From: CP2-2F sp034432555 | GTDB taxonomy: Bacteria; Chloroflexota; Anaerolineae; Aggregatilineales; UBA2796 | DNA: 64,000 nt | Reading direction: 5' to 3' | NCBI GenBank assembly: GCA_034432555.1 | Contig: DAOUBW010000019.1 | Location: 103,211 to 167,210 of the forward strand | Shown here: in pieces, positions 9,035 to 18,508 of the stretch | Numbering within the stretch: the stretch's first letter is position 1 | How the letters are laid out: each line of letters begins with the position of its first letter | Position numbers and translations under genes: made by a program | Notes under the pieces: generated by a model | The model's input: only the letters and a program-made list of their open reading frames with translations | What the model was told of the DNA's origin: nothing | Databases searched by the model: none

Positions 9035-11509
9035 ATGTCACAGGTAACCGATTTGCCTAGTCTGTATGCCGAACTCGCTGTCTATCAAGCAAATGTGCGG
9101 CGCACGTTTCACTATGCCGTGCCAGATGATCTGCCTGTGCAGGTTGGGCAGTTGGTGCAGGTCAGCTTCCGCACGGGCTTATCGCAAGGCATTGTCTTGG
9201 CACTTGCAGATCAAAGCCCTGTGCAGCGCCCAAAGCCGATTCAAGAGATCATCAGCGCGGAGCCTGTCGTCACGCCCACACAAATCACTTTTGCGCGCTG
9301 GCTAGCAGAGCATACCCTCAGTCCGCTTGCCAACTGCCTGTGGCTGATGCTGCCGCCCGGTATCGCTAAGCGCGGCGGCGTGCGATTTCGCCTTGCCGAC
9401 CCTGAAAGTGAATGCCCGCCCGACGGCGAGACGCTCAGCGCGCAAGTGATCGCCCTGCTCTGCAAACGCGGTGCGCTGACCGCCAAACAGCTTGACCGCG
9501 CCTTGCCAAACCGTTCTTGGCGAGAGGCGATTCGCCCGCTGCTTGCCAATGGGCGTTTGCTCAGCGAGCCGATCCTGCCCGAACCTGACGCAGAGGCGCG
9601 CACCGTGCGCGTAGCACGCCTGCTAATCAGCCCTGAGCGCGTGCCTGAGATAGCGCAAGGCATGGCGCGCAGCCCTAAGCAGGCGGCGGCGCTCTTGGTG
9701 CTGGCTGAGCAAGGCGGCGAACTTGATCTAAGCGATCTCGCACGTGACTCAGGGGCAAGCCTGCACGCGCTACGCCAACTTGCCGCCAAAGAATTGATCG
9801 AGATCAGCGAAGAAGAACGCTACCGTGATCCACTGGCAGCCCGCCACTATCCACCACAGCCGACTCCGACACTCACCGCCGAACAAGCGGCTTGCTGGCA
9901 GGCAATCCGCGCCGCGCAAGATGCCGAAGGTGGCACCTTCCTGCTGCATGGCGTGACGGGCGCCGGCAAAACCGAGATATACCTATGCGCCATCGAACAC
10001 GCGCTGGCACAAGGCAAACAAGCACTCGTGCTGGTGCCGGAAATCTCGCTGGTGGCACAGACTGTTAGCCGCTTTGCCGCACGCTTTCAAGGGCAGGTTG
10101 CCGTTGTTCACAGCGCCCTGACCGACGGTGAACAGTACGATACATGGCGGCGTGCGCGCAGCGGCGAAATTCGCGTTGTGATTGGTGCGCGCTCAGCGCT
10201 GTTCACACCACTGCCCGACTTAGGCGTGATCGTGCTGGACGAAGAACACGACGATAGCTACAAACAATCACCGCCGCTGCCGCCACCTTATTATCATGCG
10301 CGTGAGGCGGCTATCGCCCTGATGCACCTGCACAAAGGCGTTGTGATTCTCGGTTCTGCCACGCCGGATATTGTGACGACTTTCCGCGCTCGGCGCGGCG
10401 ATCTGACCTACCTGCATCTGCCCAACCGTGTGATCATGCCGCGCAGCGACTCAGAGGCGGCAAGTGAGGCAATCGCTGCACCACTGCCACCCGTCAGCAT
10501 TGTGGATATGCGCGAAGAACTCCGCGCAGGCAACCGCAGCATGTTCAGCACAGCGCTGCGCCTTGCCCTGCGCGAAACGCTGGAGCGCGGCGAACAAGCG
10601 CTCTTATTCCTCAATCGGCGTGGGGCAGCAACCTTTGTGCTGTGCCGCGAGTGTGGCTATGTGGCGCGCTGCCCTGAGTGTGATATTCCGCTCACCTTCC
10701 ATAAGCGCGGCGAGAGTGGGCAGCTTATCTGCCACTATTGCGGACATCACGCTGAGCCTCCTAAACGCTGCCCACACTGCAACAGCAGCCGTATTCGCTT
10801 CTTTGGCGCAGGCACCGCCAGTGTGGTAGAGGCGGTTGAGAGCGAATTTGCAGGGGCGCGTGTGCTGCGTTGGGATCGGGATACGGCGCATGAGCGCGGC
10901 GCGCATGAGGCAATCTGGACGCGCTTTGCCGCCGGCGAGGCAGATGTGTTAGTTGGCACACAGATGATTGTGAAGGGACTCGATCTGCCGCGTGTGACGC
11001 TGGTCGGTGTGATGTTGGCAGAGACAGCGCTCAGTTTGCCTGATTACCGCGCCGCTGAGCGCACCTTCCAACTGCTAACGCAAGCTGCCGGGCGCGCCGG
11101 GCGCGGTTGGCGCGGTGGCAAAGTCATCTTGCAGACCTATCAGCCTGATCATTACGCCATTCAGGCGGCAGCCCACCACGACTATGAGACGTTTTACGCC
11201 CGTGAGCTGGAGTATCGCCGCCTGCTGGATTATCCGCCCTATAAGCGCTTAGTGCGCCTGCTGTTCAGCGCGCCTAGCCCTGCTCAGGCGCAGCGTGAGG
11301 CAGAGGCGGCGGCGGCAGCCCTGCGCGCTCATATTACCGCAGAAGCTTTAAGCGCCACACGCTTAATCGGACCGACCACAGCACACTTTGGCAAGCTGGA
11401 CGGCATCTACTACTGGCACATCTTGGCGCGCACCACCGAACCTGCTCGCTTGGTCGGTGACCCTGCCACCCATTGGGTCGTGGATGTTGACCCAACCGAT
11501 ACGCTCTAG
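9035..11509 (+). CDS. priA: primosomal replication protein N' (PriA helicase)
   Basis: An 824-residue superfamily 2 DNA helicase that restarts stalled replication forks. An N-terminal 3'-DNA-binding region is followed by Walker A (GVTGAGKTE, about residue 305), the DEEHD box (about 400), the zinc-binding insert with paired Cys motifs (CRECGYVARCPECD, then CHYC and CPHC, about 532-585), and motifs V/VI ending in QAAGRAGR. Length and domain order match PriA. The histidine kinase gene is divergent; a TATAGT at 9018-9023 may be part of the priA promoter. Confidence 0.95.
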   Translation: MSQVTDLPSLYAELAVYQANVRRTFHYAVPDDLPVQVGQLVQVSFRTGLSQGIVLALADQSPVQRPKPIQEIISAEPVVTPTQITFARWLAEHTLSPLANCLWLMLPPGIAKRGGVRFRLADPESECPPDGETLSAQVIALLCKRGALTAKQLDRALPNRSWREAIRPLLANGRLLSEPILPEPDAEARTVRVARLLISPERVPEIAQGMARSPKQAAALLVLAEQGGELDLSDLARDSGASLHALRQLAAKELIEISEEERYRDPLAARHYPPQPTPTLTAEQAACWQAIRAAQDAEGGTFLLHGVTGAGKTEIYLCAIEHALAQGKQALVLVPEISLVAQTVSRFAARFQGQVAVVHSALTDGEQYDTWRRARSGEIRVVIGARSALFTPLPDLGVIVLDEEHDDSYKQSPPLPPPYYHAREAAIALMHLHKGVVILGSATPDIVTTFRARRGDLTYLHLPNRVIMPRSDSEAASEAIAAPLPPVSIVDMREELRAGNRSMFSTALRLALRETLERGEQALLFLNRRGAATFVLCRECGYVARCPECDIPLTFHKRGESGQLICHYCGHHAEPPKRCPHCNSSRIRFFGAGTASVVEAVESEFAGARVLRWDRDTAHERGAHEAIWTRFAAGEADVLVGTQMIVKGLDLPRVTLVGVMLAETALSLPDYRAAERTFQLLTQAAGRAGRGWRGGKVILQTYQPDHYAIQAAAHHDYETFYARELEYRRLLDYPPYKRLVRLLFSAPSPAQAQREAEAAAAALRAHITAEALSATRLIGPTTAHFGKLDGIYYWHILARTTEPARLVGDPATHWVVDVDPTDTL

Positions 11510-11515
11510 CGGAGG

Positions 11516-11546
11516 AAAAAAGCAAGGATCGCTGGGCGATCCTTGC
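11516..11546 (-). terminator. intrinsic terminator of the hsp20 gene
   Basis: A perfect 11-bp stem (GCAAGGATCGC / GCGATCCTTGC, loop 3 bases) at 11522-11546 is followed on the minus strand by six T residues (11521-11516). It lies directly after the hsp20 stop and also abuts the priA 3' end. Confidence 0.9.
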
Positions 11547-11556
11547 GTGTGGTGTG

Positions 11557-12036
11557 TTATTCGCTTTTCTTGCCGCCGCCCAGCAAGTTCTTCATGGTGA
11601 CGGCGATCTTCTGGATCGGGCTTGGCTTCTGCTTGGGCAGCTTGACTGTCAAGATACCATCTTCAAGCGTTGCGTTGGCTTTATCCGTGGCAACTTCTTC
11701 CGGCAACGCCACAGTGCGGGCAAACTTGCCATAGCGCAGCTCGCGGATGTGCCAATTTGCCTGTTTATCCTCGCGCTCTGCTTTGGTCTCCGCGGTGATG
11801 GTGAGCAGGTTGCCTTGCACATTCACATCAATCTCATCCAGCTTGAAGCCGGGCAAGGCAGTCCGCACCGTAATGTTGTGTTCATCGCTGGAAACATCCA
11901 CAGCCAGCGGGCTGGTATCGTTGGTGCGCGGCAGCTCCCACGTGACGGGCATTAGCGCGTTCATCATGGAGCGCATCCGATCCATCATCCGATCCATTTC
12001 CTCGAAAGGATTGTAATCACGACGCATCAGAGACAT
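11557..12036 (-). CDS. Hsp20/alpha-crystallin small heat-shock protein
   Basis: A 159-residue small heat-shock protein. The N-terminal arm begins LMRRDYNPFEEMDRMMD, the alpha-crystallin domain spans about residues 45-140 and ends with GILTVKLPK, and a short basic tail follows. These ATP-independent chaperones hold unfolding proteins in the cytoplasm until ATP-driven chaperones refold them. A strong ribosome site (AAGGAGTGGAGG) precedes ATG 12036. Its own terminator indicates a single-gene transcript, and the 5' leader carries an inverted repeat. Confidence 0.93.
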   Translation of the reverse strand: MSLMRRDYNPFEEMDRMMDRMRSMMNALMPVTWELPRTNDTSPLAVDVSSDEHNITVRTALPGFKLDEIDVNVQGNLLTITAETKAEREDKQANWHIRELRYGKFARTVALPEEVATDKANATLEDGILTVKLPKQKPSPIQKIAVTMKNLLGGGKKSE

Positions 12037-12073
12037 GGTGATTTACCTCCACTCCTTAACGATTTAGTGTAAG

Positions 12074-12133
12074 GCTGAGGCAAGTGAGCATAGCGAGTGA
12101 GCGCTGTGTGTGCCTGCACTGACAAGCCTCAGC
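12074..12133 (-). promoter_or_regulatory. inverted-repeat leader of hsp20
   Basis: A perfect 8-bp inverted repeat (GCTGAGGC at 12074-12081, GCCTCAGC at 12126-12133) brackets 44 bases of the presumed hsp20 leader. Nearer the start codon, CCTTA and TAAGG could pair and partly mask the first half of the ribosome site. No CIRCE element was found. Confidence 0.35.
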
Positions 12134-12208
12134 ACTTTTACCTGACTATAGGTATATGCGATTTGTGTAGAAAATAGACAAGAGCAGCGCTAACGTTTCG
12201 TAAGAAAG

Positions 12209-13693
12209 CTAGGGGCGCGGTTGGCGGTGCGTTTCGCCAAAGACGACTTTGCCCGATTGATCGTTAACAAGCGCTAGGCGCACGTCGCCATCCACTTCGG
12301 TGAGCGTGGCAATCCACACAGGCAGCAGCACCAGCGAAAAAATCATGCTGGCAATGCGCGTGGTGGTGCGTGTGGTCTCAGGGCGTTCCACACCGCGTTC
12401 ATCGCGTGTTTGCACAGTCACCTCACGCTGATGTTTGCGGCGCATCATCTCTGCCACAATGCCGCGGGCTTCCAGCGATGCTTTATCAAACTCCAACGCA
12501 TAGAGTTCTGCTGGATGTTTTGCCAGCCATTCTGGCGCATAGGCGACGACATCGCGCATGGCGAACGGCGGCAACGCTGCCAAAAAGCGTGGCGGCGGTG
12601 ATTTTACAGCCGGGATGGCGACATTGCTGGCGATGTCTTGCCAAGTCATATTATCGGTGAAGGCATTTCCACCGCGAAAACCACTCCGTATTTGCGTTAC
12701 ATCCACCACCACATCAAAGAGCCAGTAGGGAATATACACACCTTCCAAAACCGCGCTGGTAATGCGGTTGGTGTTGAACAGATTGGCGAGGCGCTGTGAT
12801 GGACGTTTCAACGCCTGCTCCACAGCGGCGCGGGCTGCCTCTGGTGTGCTGCGAAAGGGCAAAATAGCATCCGGCTGGACGAAAGAGCGCAAGGCATCAC
12901 CAAGCAGCACATTTGCCGAGCCGCAAAAGCGGCAGCGCGCCGAAAGTTTGGTGGCGGGCAAGGTATGCTCCGCGCCGCACTGCTGGCAAACAACCAAGCG
13001 TGCGCCAACATTCCAACGGCGCGGCTGCACTTTGCGCTCGATGAGCGCCATATTGAGCAGATCGCCACCGCTGCGCTTCTGTTCGTCATAGGGTGCGCTG
13101 TGACCGCAAAAACGGCACGCCACACGCGCTAGGCGCTCATTCAACGTCAGATGTCCGCCACAAATGGGACACAGCAAGGCACGAATGCGCGCTTCCGCCT
13201 CTGGTGCGTGCTGCACGCTGGGTTGGTGATCACCGCGTGTTAGCTCTGCTTGCTGCGGCGTCAGGCGTTGATTTAGCACCATCAGCAGGCGGATTGCCTC
13301 ACCATGCGTTGGATCGTGTGCAAGAACATGCTCAAGATGTTCGCGTTGGGCAGCAGGCTCTGAGGCAGTTTTGGCTGCCCAAAAATGCGCGTCAATGAAA
13401 TCGGGCTGATATTCGCTGGCGCGCACGAAAGCACGGAGGGCGCCTTGCAAATCGCCCTGATGCAGCAAATCGTGACCTGTGCGAAAGGCGGCATAGGCGC
13501 TCGGCATTACCTCACCTTTGTAGGTGAGCGCGACGTGCTGGCGCTTGCCGCGTGTGGCAACCTGTTGGCGTATGGCATCCAGTTGGCTGATCTCATCAGG
13601 GCGCACATAGCCGCAGGCTTGGCAATACACTTTGCCCGTCGCAAAGTCTAGCGTCATGCGTTTGCCGCACTCAGGGCAGGTGAAGTTCCGCAT
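12209..13693 (-). CDS. zinc-ribbon/TPR protein of unknown function
   Basis: A 494-residue protein with at least three zinc ribbons: CPECG..CQACG at the N terminus, CPICG..CRFCG near residue 175, and CQQCG..CRFCG near 240. TPR-like repeats lie between the first two (about 65-150). A conserved-looking region after the third ribbon contains GVYIPYWLFD, and a hydrophobic segment (about residues 445-465) near the C terminus suggests membrane attachment. The ribbons may bind nucleic acid or protein, or only stabilise the fold. GGAGG lies 8 bases before ATG 13693. No function can be assigned. Confidence 0.7.
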   Translation of the reverse strand: MRNFTCPECGKRMTLDFATGKVYCQACGYVRPDEISQLDAIRQQVATRGKRQHVALTYKGEVMPSAYAAFRTGHDLLHQGDLQGALRAFVRASEYQPDFIDAHFWAAKTASEPAAQREHLEHVLAHDPTHGEAIRLLMVLNQRLTPQQAELTRGDHQPSVQHAPEAEARIRALLCPICGGHLTLNERLARVACRFCGHSAPYDEQKRSGGDLLNMALIERKVQPRRWNVGARLVVCQQCGAEHTLPATKLSARCRFCGSANVLLGDALRSFVQPDAILPFRSTPEAARAAVEQALKRPSQRLANLFNTNRITSAVLEGVYIPYWLFDVVVDVTQIRSGFRGGNAFTDNMTWQDIASNVAIPAVKSPPPRFLAALPPFAMRDVVAYAPEWLAKHPAELYALEFDKASLEARGIVAEMMRRKHQREVTVQTRDERGVERPETTRTTTRIASMIFSLVLLPVWIATLTEVDGDVRLALVNDQSGKVVFGETHRQPRP

Positions 13694-13727
13694 TTGATCA
13701 GCCTCCTAACGCTGTTTAGCGCGGCAT

Positions 13728-14615
13728 TTATCCTAACACATCCGCGATGGCGTCCGCAAAGCGCTCAGGTGCATAGGCATCCGCCTCCAAGAACAAATAC
13801 GGCTCAAAGACTTCCAGCTCCATCAGGGTCAGTTCGTCAAAGGTATCGAGCGCGTCCACACGCGCATACAGGAAGGGCTGGCGTGCGCCTGTGCAGCGCA
13901 CTGCCGCACGCATGATCGCAGTGGCATGGCTAATCAGGCTGGGTGGTGGTTCGCGCCGTTCAAAAGTGCCGCCCAAATGTGACTGCACATAGATGCTCTG
14001 TGCGGCAGGGCGCTTTAAGACAGCATGGCTGTAAATGCCGTTGAAGAAGATGAACGACCACTCGCCGTAGCTCTGCACCAACGGCATAAACTGCTGCACC
14101 ATAAGTCCGCTGGGCAAGGTTGCCAAGTTTGTTAGGAAGCACTCCGTGTGTGCGGCTACCTCTGCGCGCTCAACCAACCATGTGTTGTCTGCGCCGCCGC
14201 TGATATTCGGCTTCACAACGGCTTGCTGCCAACCTTGTTCGTCAAGGAGTGTGGCGAGGTCTGCTGTCTCACCTTGTGCCAGCCAAACCGTCGGGACGAT
14301 CTTCACGCCTTCGCCTGCCAGATCGCGCAGATAATGCTTGTCCATATTCCATGCGATGATCGGCGCCGGGTTGAACACGCGGAAGCCTTGCGTCTCAAGG
14401 CGCACTAACCATGCCCGAAAAGCAGCGCTTTTGTGGTGATAGTCCCATGTGCCGCGCAAGATCACAGCATCGAAAGCCTGCCAGTCCACAGTAGGATCGT
14501 CCCAAACACAGATCGAGACGCGCACGCCGCGCCGAAATAATGGCTCAATCACGCGCCGTTCGCTCTCTACCAACAGCGGACGCTTTACAAAAGTGACAAG
14601 GGCAACCTGCTTCAA
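13728..14615 (-). CDS. ATP-grasp family protein
   Basis: About 295 residues with the layout of glutathione-synthetase/RimK-like ATP-grasp ligases. It has an N-terminal Rossmann-like half (VILRGTWDYH), an ATP-binding half with VVKPNISGG, and a late acidic metal-binding pair (LMELEVFEP). Such enzymes join a carboxyl group to an amine or thiol using ATP; the substrates here are unknown. TTG 14615 is preferred over ATG 14642 because GGAGG sits 5 bases upstream of it and ATG 14642 lies within moaA. It is cotranscribed with moaA. Confidence 0.72.
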   Translation of the reverse strand: MKQVALVTFVKRPLLVESERRVIEPLFRRGVRVSICVWDDPTVDWQAFDAVILRGTWDYHHKSAAFRAWLVRLETQGFRVFNPAPIIAWNMDKHYLRDLAGEGVKIVPTVWLAQGETADLATLLDEQGWQQAVVKPNISGGADNTWLVERAEVAAHTECFLTNLATLPSGLMVQQFMPLVQSYGEWSFIFFNGIYSHAVLKRPAAQSIYVQSHLGGTFERREPPPSLISHATAIMRAAVRCTGARQPFLYARVDALDTFDELTLMELEVFEPYLFLEADAYAPERFADAIADVLG

Positions 14616-14616
14616 C

Positions 14617-15639
14617 TTAGCCTCCGATGTAGTACATTTCAATCTTACGCCCTGTTGCGCCTTCCGCGCTGCGTATCTCCGAGTAACGATCTGTGCGGTG
14701 TTCCCATGTGCCGCGTATCATCGCCGCGATCTCGGCATCGCTTGCGCCGCTGCGTAAAGGCGTTTTAAGGTCAGTGCCTTCCACCGCAAACAAACAAGTG
14801 TAGATGTGTCCATCGGTCGAGAGGCGGAGGCGCGAACAATCACCGCAGAAGGGCAGTGTTACAGAGGCGATGATGCCAATCTCGCCGCCCCCATCAACAT
14901 AGCGAAAGCGCAGCGCCGTCTCGCTGGCATAGTTGCGTGCCAGTTTTTCCAGCGGCAGCGCAGCGTGAATGCGCGCAACAATCTCTTTAGCAGGCACAAC
15001 ATGATCCATCCGCCAACCGTTGCGCGTGCCAACGTCCATATACTCAATCAAGCGCAAAATGTAGCCGTGCGCTTTGCACCAACGTGCCAAATCCACAAGG
15101 GTATGCTCATTCACACCGCGCTGCACCACACAGTTGATCTTGATAGGCGTCAAACCTGCGGCTTCCGCTGCCTGAACGCCTGCAATGACCTCAGAGACAT
15201 CTGCCTTGCCGCCGTTCATCTGCCGAAAGACAGCGTTATCAAGGCTATCGAGGCTGATCGTCACCCGCGCCAGTCCTGCTTCTTTAAGCGCGTGGGCGTA
15301 GCGCGGCAGCAAGACGCCGTTAGTGGTTAGGGCAAGGTCGTGCGCGCCTTCAATGGCAGCCAGTTGGCGCACCAACGCGTCAAGGTTTTGGCGCACCAAG
15401 GGCTCACCGCCGGTCAGGCGCACCTTCAGCGCGCCAAAACCAACCATGATGCGCGTTAGGCGCGTAATCTCCTCAAAGGTAAGCACCTGCGACTTGGGCA
15501 AAAACTGGTAGTTCTCACCAAACACTTCGGCGGGCATACAGTAGGTGCAGCGGAAATTGCAGCGGTCGGTGACGGAAATTCGCAGATCGCGCAGTGGGCG
15601 GTTGCGTGTGTCTAGCAGGGCAGGTTCAGGCATGGGCAA
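14617..15639 (-). CDS. moaA: GTP 3',8-cyclase (molybdenum cofactor biosynthesis)
   Basis: A 340-residue radical-SAM enzyme that starts molybdenum cofactor synthesis by rearranging GTP. The N-terminal cluster motif CNFRCTYCM is at residues 27-35 and the SAM-binding LTGGEP follows. The C-terminal cluster has the FCGDCSR pair and a later Cys (YTCLF). The protein ends in a Gly-Gly (YYIGG), required in MoaA for activity. No other moa or moe genes lie nearby, so the rest of the pathway must be elsewhere. Confidence 0.93.
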   Translation of the reverse strand: MPMPEPALLDTRNRPLRDLRISVTDRCNFRCTYCMPAEVFGENYQFLPKSQVLTFEEITRLTRIMVGFGALKVRLTGGEPLVRQNLDALVRQLAAIEGAHDLALTTNGVLLPRYAHALKEAGLARVTISLDSLDNAVFRQMNGGKADVSEVIAGVQAAEAAGLTPIKINCVVQRGVNEHTLVDLARWCKAHGYILRLIEYMDVGTRNGWRMDHVVPAKEIVARIHAALPLEKLARNYASETALRFRYVDGGGEIGIIASVTLPFCGDCSRLRLSTDGHIYTCLFAVEGTDLKTPLRSGASDAEIAAMIRGTWEHRTDRYSEIRSAEGATGRKIEMYYIGG

Positions 15640-15755
15640 GCATCCCTAAATTACAATGCGGTGCGGATCAGGTATGGGAGAATTGTAGCGTTTATGGCGG
15701 CTGTGCTGCAAATTGCAGGGCAGACGCACGCTGCATCTGCCCTAGTGGGTAATGT

Positions 15756-16670
15756 TTAGTCTTGGGCGGCTTCTTGCTGTGCCTGACGTTCGCGGCGGGC
15801 GGCAAGCTGCGCTGCAATTTTGCCAAGCCGTGTGTGCTGCTTGACGATCTGCTGCTGCGCTTCGCGTGCTTCGGCATAAGTTGGGTGCAGCTCTGCCACA
15901 CGCCAATATTTCAACACCACATCAATCACCTGTGAATAGAACTGCTCAGGTCCATAGATGTTGGCAAGGCGCACCAGATCGGCACGCTCTTGGTAGCCGG
16001 GCGAACCACGACCGGGCATCTCAAATTTGAGCAGCACATCTGCCACGGGATAAACGCAGTTTGGATCTGCCTCAAGGTGCAGCTTCACCGCATCGCGGTA
16101 GAAGGTGTAATGGAGTGTTTCATCTTTTGCCAAGCGGCGCAGCAGGCGCGCCAAGTGGGGGTCTTCTTTTTCGGCTGCCTGCGCCACATTGAGGTAGTAA
16201 ATCTGCGTAGCGCGCTCTTGGATGGAGGTATACACGAGGGCTTGAAGCGGATCGTAAAGCAAATCGGCAGACATCAGCCCGGTGCGGATGACCTGCTTAC
16301 GCAGCGCAGCGCGTGCGCGTGGATCGCCATTGCGCCCGACGAATAAATAGGTCTCCAACAGCACTGAGTGCGCGTCTTCTTCACTCGTCCAGGTATGGAC
16401 GAAATCCAGCAGCACACTCCACGAGCCTTTGAAGATAGCGTGCAGCGCCGTAGTGAACCACGGCAAGTTCACCTCTGTGAAAACTGCTAACTCAATAGCG
16501 CTCAGGATGGTTGGCGAAAGGCGCGGAATGGACTGCGGATCGCGCTGGAATTCATCCAGCGGCACATAGTCACTATATGCCCAGTCAATGTTTGCCGCAC
16601 GTTCGTTGTGCTGGTCAAACAGTTCGCGCAGGCGTGGTTCAAGTGAAGGGATCAGTTGTGCGATAGCCAC
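15756..16670 (-). CDS. acyl-ACP desaturase (soluble diiron, DesA-like)
   Basis: A 304-residue soluble diiron desaturase. The six iron ligands are visible: E66 (FTEVNLP), E98 and H101 (SEEDAH), E152 (SIQERATQ), E184 and H187 (DETLHY). The family inserts a double bond into ACP-bound fatty acids using O2 and reduced ferredoxin, so it points to unsaturated membrane lipid made aerobically. It resembles plant and mycobacterial DesA1/DesA2 enzymes. A GTG start at 16670 has AGAGGA about 10 bases upstream. An Ala/Gln/Glu-rich tail follows the domain. Confidence 0.85.
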   Translation of the reverse strand: MAIAQLIPSLEPRLRELFDQHNERAANIDWAYSDYVPLDEFQRDPQSIPRLSPTILSAIELAVFTEVNLPWFTTALHAIFKGSWSVLLDFVHTWTSEEDAHSVLLETYLFVGRNGDPRARAALRKQVIRTGLMSADLLYDPLQALVYTSIQERATQIYYLNVAQAAEKEDPHLARLLRRLAKDETLHYTFYRDAVKLHLEADPNCVYPVADVLLKFEMPGRGSPGYQERADLVRLANIYGPEQFYSQVIDVVLKYWRVAELHPTYAEAREAQQQIVKQHTRLGKIAAQLAARRERQAQQEAAQD

Positions 16671-16757
16671 GTGATGTTAATCCTCTTTCCTAGTTTTGGT
16701 ATGTGTTAGCCAAACTATAGCAGATCGGCTGCCGAATATGCTTTGAGTTCTACCGCA

Positions 16758-18353
16758 TTAGTTCCACTGCTGCCAAGCGCGGCTATAATAGCGTGGCAGC
16801 ACAGGATTATCGAGTGTATTAACCGCTGTTGGCACTTCTGCCATATCTGGATCAAAGATACGCGCACCTTCTAAGACCGCCAGCGTTAGATAGCGTAGCG
16901 GCATCCCTTCGGGCAGGCGCAGCACAGGCGAAACACGCGGTGTTCCTAAGATAAAACCCCATTCTCCAAAAGAAGGTACGTGGGCGCGCAGTGGTAGCAC
17001 CTGAAAGCCTGCCGATTGGACTGTGTTGGCGATGCACCAAAACGCTTCCCGCGCAAAGTAGGGCGAGGTTGCCTGTGTGATGAATGCGCCATCCGGCGAG
17101 AGCCGCCGCAGCAACAGGCGGTAGAACTGTTGGCTGTAAAGTTTACTCAAACTCTCATTATTTGGATCGGGCAGATCAATAATCACGACGGGGTAAACAT
17201 CGCTACTGCGCTCGATGAATTCGTAGGCATCTGTGTTAATGATCTCGACACGCGGATCGGCAAAGGCAGCGCCGTTCATGGCGCGCAAAGCGGGAAACGT
17301 CTGGGCTAGGTCGGTGATCGCGGGATCAAGATCAACTACGATCACGCGCTGCACATCAGCATATTTCAGCACTTCACGGGCAACCAAGCCATCGCCACCG
17401 CCCAAGATCACAACCGTTTCGCGGCTGCGGGCAGCCATCATGGCGGGATGCACCAACATCTCGTGATAGCGGTGTTCATCACGGCTGCTGAACTGCAAGT
17501 TGCCATCAAGGAACAGGCGCACATCTTCGCCGCTGCGCGTGATCACAATGCGCTGATAAGTGGATTGCTCGCGGTAGATGATCACATCTTCATAGAGCTG
17601 GCTCTCGAACAGGCGCACAATATCCACCGAGAGGATGCCGCCTGCCAACATCAGCCCGCCGATGCCTGCCGTGCCAAGCCACAAACGCAGCCGCCACCCA
17701 CGCCTGATGCGCGCCCTGAAAACGTGCAAACAAACCGCTGCCACGCCGATATTGAACAAGCCCATCCAGAAGGCAGTTTGCGTAACGCCAAAAAGCGGCA
17801 GCAAGATCAGCGGAAAGGACAGCGAGGCGATCAATGCGCCGATGTAGTCCACCGAAAGTACATCGGCAAGCGCCTTGCTCAGATCGGCACGACTTGCCAC
17901 AATCCGCATCAGCAGCGGAATTTCTAGCCCGATACAAATGCCAACGGCAAGGATCAAGCCGATCATGATCGGATAGTAGTAGGCGTTGAGCATCGTATAT
18001 GCGCCATAAAGCAGCGCTGCCGAAATGCCGCCGAACAGCCCCGTCAGCAGTTCCACCACCACAAACCAACGTGGCTCATGCCCGCGAATTTGCCGCGAGA
18101 GCAGCGCGCCCAAGCCCATCGCAAACAGAAAGAAGCCTATGGTGATCGAAAACTGCGTAATGCTATCGCCCAGCAGGTAGCTGCTGAGCGTTGCCACAAT
18201 CAGTTCGTAGGTGAGCGCACAAATGGAGATGATCAGAACGCCAGCCAATAAGGTTGCGCGCTGGCTTGGTGTAACGCTGCTGGCTGCCTCTGGCTCAGAT
18301 GTTATTGGAGCCGCTTCGTAGCCCTCACTTGCCACTGCCGGGACCGCCGCCAA
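16758..18353 (-). CDS. membrane-anchored spermidine synthase-like protein
   Basis: Residues about 33-245 form roughly seven membrane segments. The cytoplasmic C-terminal half is a spermidine-synthase fold with LDGNLQFSSRDEHRYHE (282-298), the SAM-type loop GGGDG (318-322), the acidic VVDLDP strand end and DLPDPNNES in the active-site region. Classical enzymes transfer an aminopropyl group from decarboxylated SAM to putrescine. Membrane-fused versions are common near DUF4178 genes, and their product is unproven. The start is uncertain: TTG 18353 overlaps the upstream small gene by 29 bases, and GTG 18335 is an alternative. Translational coupling is likely. Confidence 0.78.
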   Translation of the reverse strand: MAAVPAVASEGYEAAPITSEPEAASSVTPSQRATLLAGVLIISICALTYELIVATLSSYLLGDSITQFSITIGFFLFAMGLGALLSRQIRGHEPRWFVVVELLTGLFGGISAALLYGAYTMLNAYYYPIMIGLILAVGICIGLEIPLLMRIVASRADLSKALADVLSVDYIGALIASLSFPLILLPLFGVTQTAFWMGLFNIGVAAVCLHVFRARIRRGWRLRLWLGTAGIGGLMLAGGILSVDIVRLFESQLYEDVIIYREQSTYQRIVITRSGEDVRLFLDGNLQFSSRDEHRYHEMLVHPAMMAARSRETVVILGGGDGLVAREVLKYADVQRVIVVDLDPAITDLAQTFPALRAMNGAAFADPRVEIINTDAYEFIERSSDVYPVVIIDLPDPNNESLSKLYSQQFYRLLLRRLSPDGAFITQATSPYFAREAFWCIANTVQSAGFQVLPLRAHVPSFGEWGFILGTPRVSPVLRLPEGMPLRYLTLAVLEGARIFDPDMAEVPTAVNTLDNPVLPRYYSRAWQQWN

Positions 18354-18498
18354 TCACACCGACGCCGCCGACGCTGCCTGAACGCACCGAGATCGCGCCG
18401 GCACGTGCTACACCGAAACCGCTGTAGGCAGCATAGACCGTTAAGCCAAGCGTGACTGCCAAGACAACTACTGAGATAACGACAGTGAATGTTTTCAT
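18325..18498 (-). CDS. small single-TM protein of the DUF4178 cluster
   Basis: A 57-residue protein: one hydrophobic segment (about residues 3-25) followed by a Gly/Ser/Val-rich tail. ATG 18498 is chosen over a longer frame because GGAG lies 5 bases before it. The gene starts just after the DUF4178-like gene and overlaps the synthase-like gene, so it is part of the same operon. No family was recognised. The C-terminal GGGPGSGK resembles a P-loop only by chance, since nothing follows it. Confidence 0.6.
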   Translation of the reverse strand: MKTFTVVISVVVLAVTLGLTVYAAYSGFGVARAGAISVRSGSVGGVGVIGGGPGSGK

Positions 18499-18508
18499 CC
18501 GTTCTCCA

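Noticed and set aside
12037..12208. CIRCE heat-shock operator upstream of hsp20
   Set aside because: The TTAGCACTC-N9-GAGTGCTAA dyad is absent; only unrelated repeats are present.
18325..18360. P-loop-like GGGPGSGK at the end of the small TM protein
   Set aside because: It is the last part of the protein, lacks Thr/Ser after Lys and has no ATPase fold around it, so it is a chance match.
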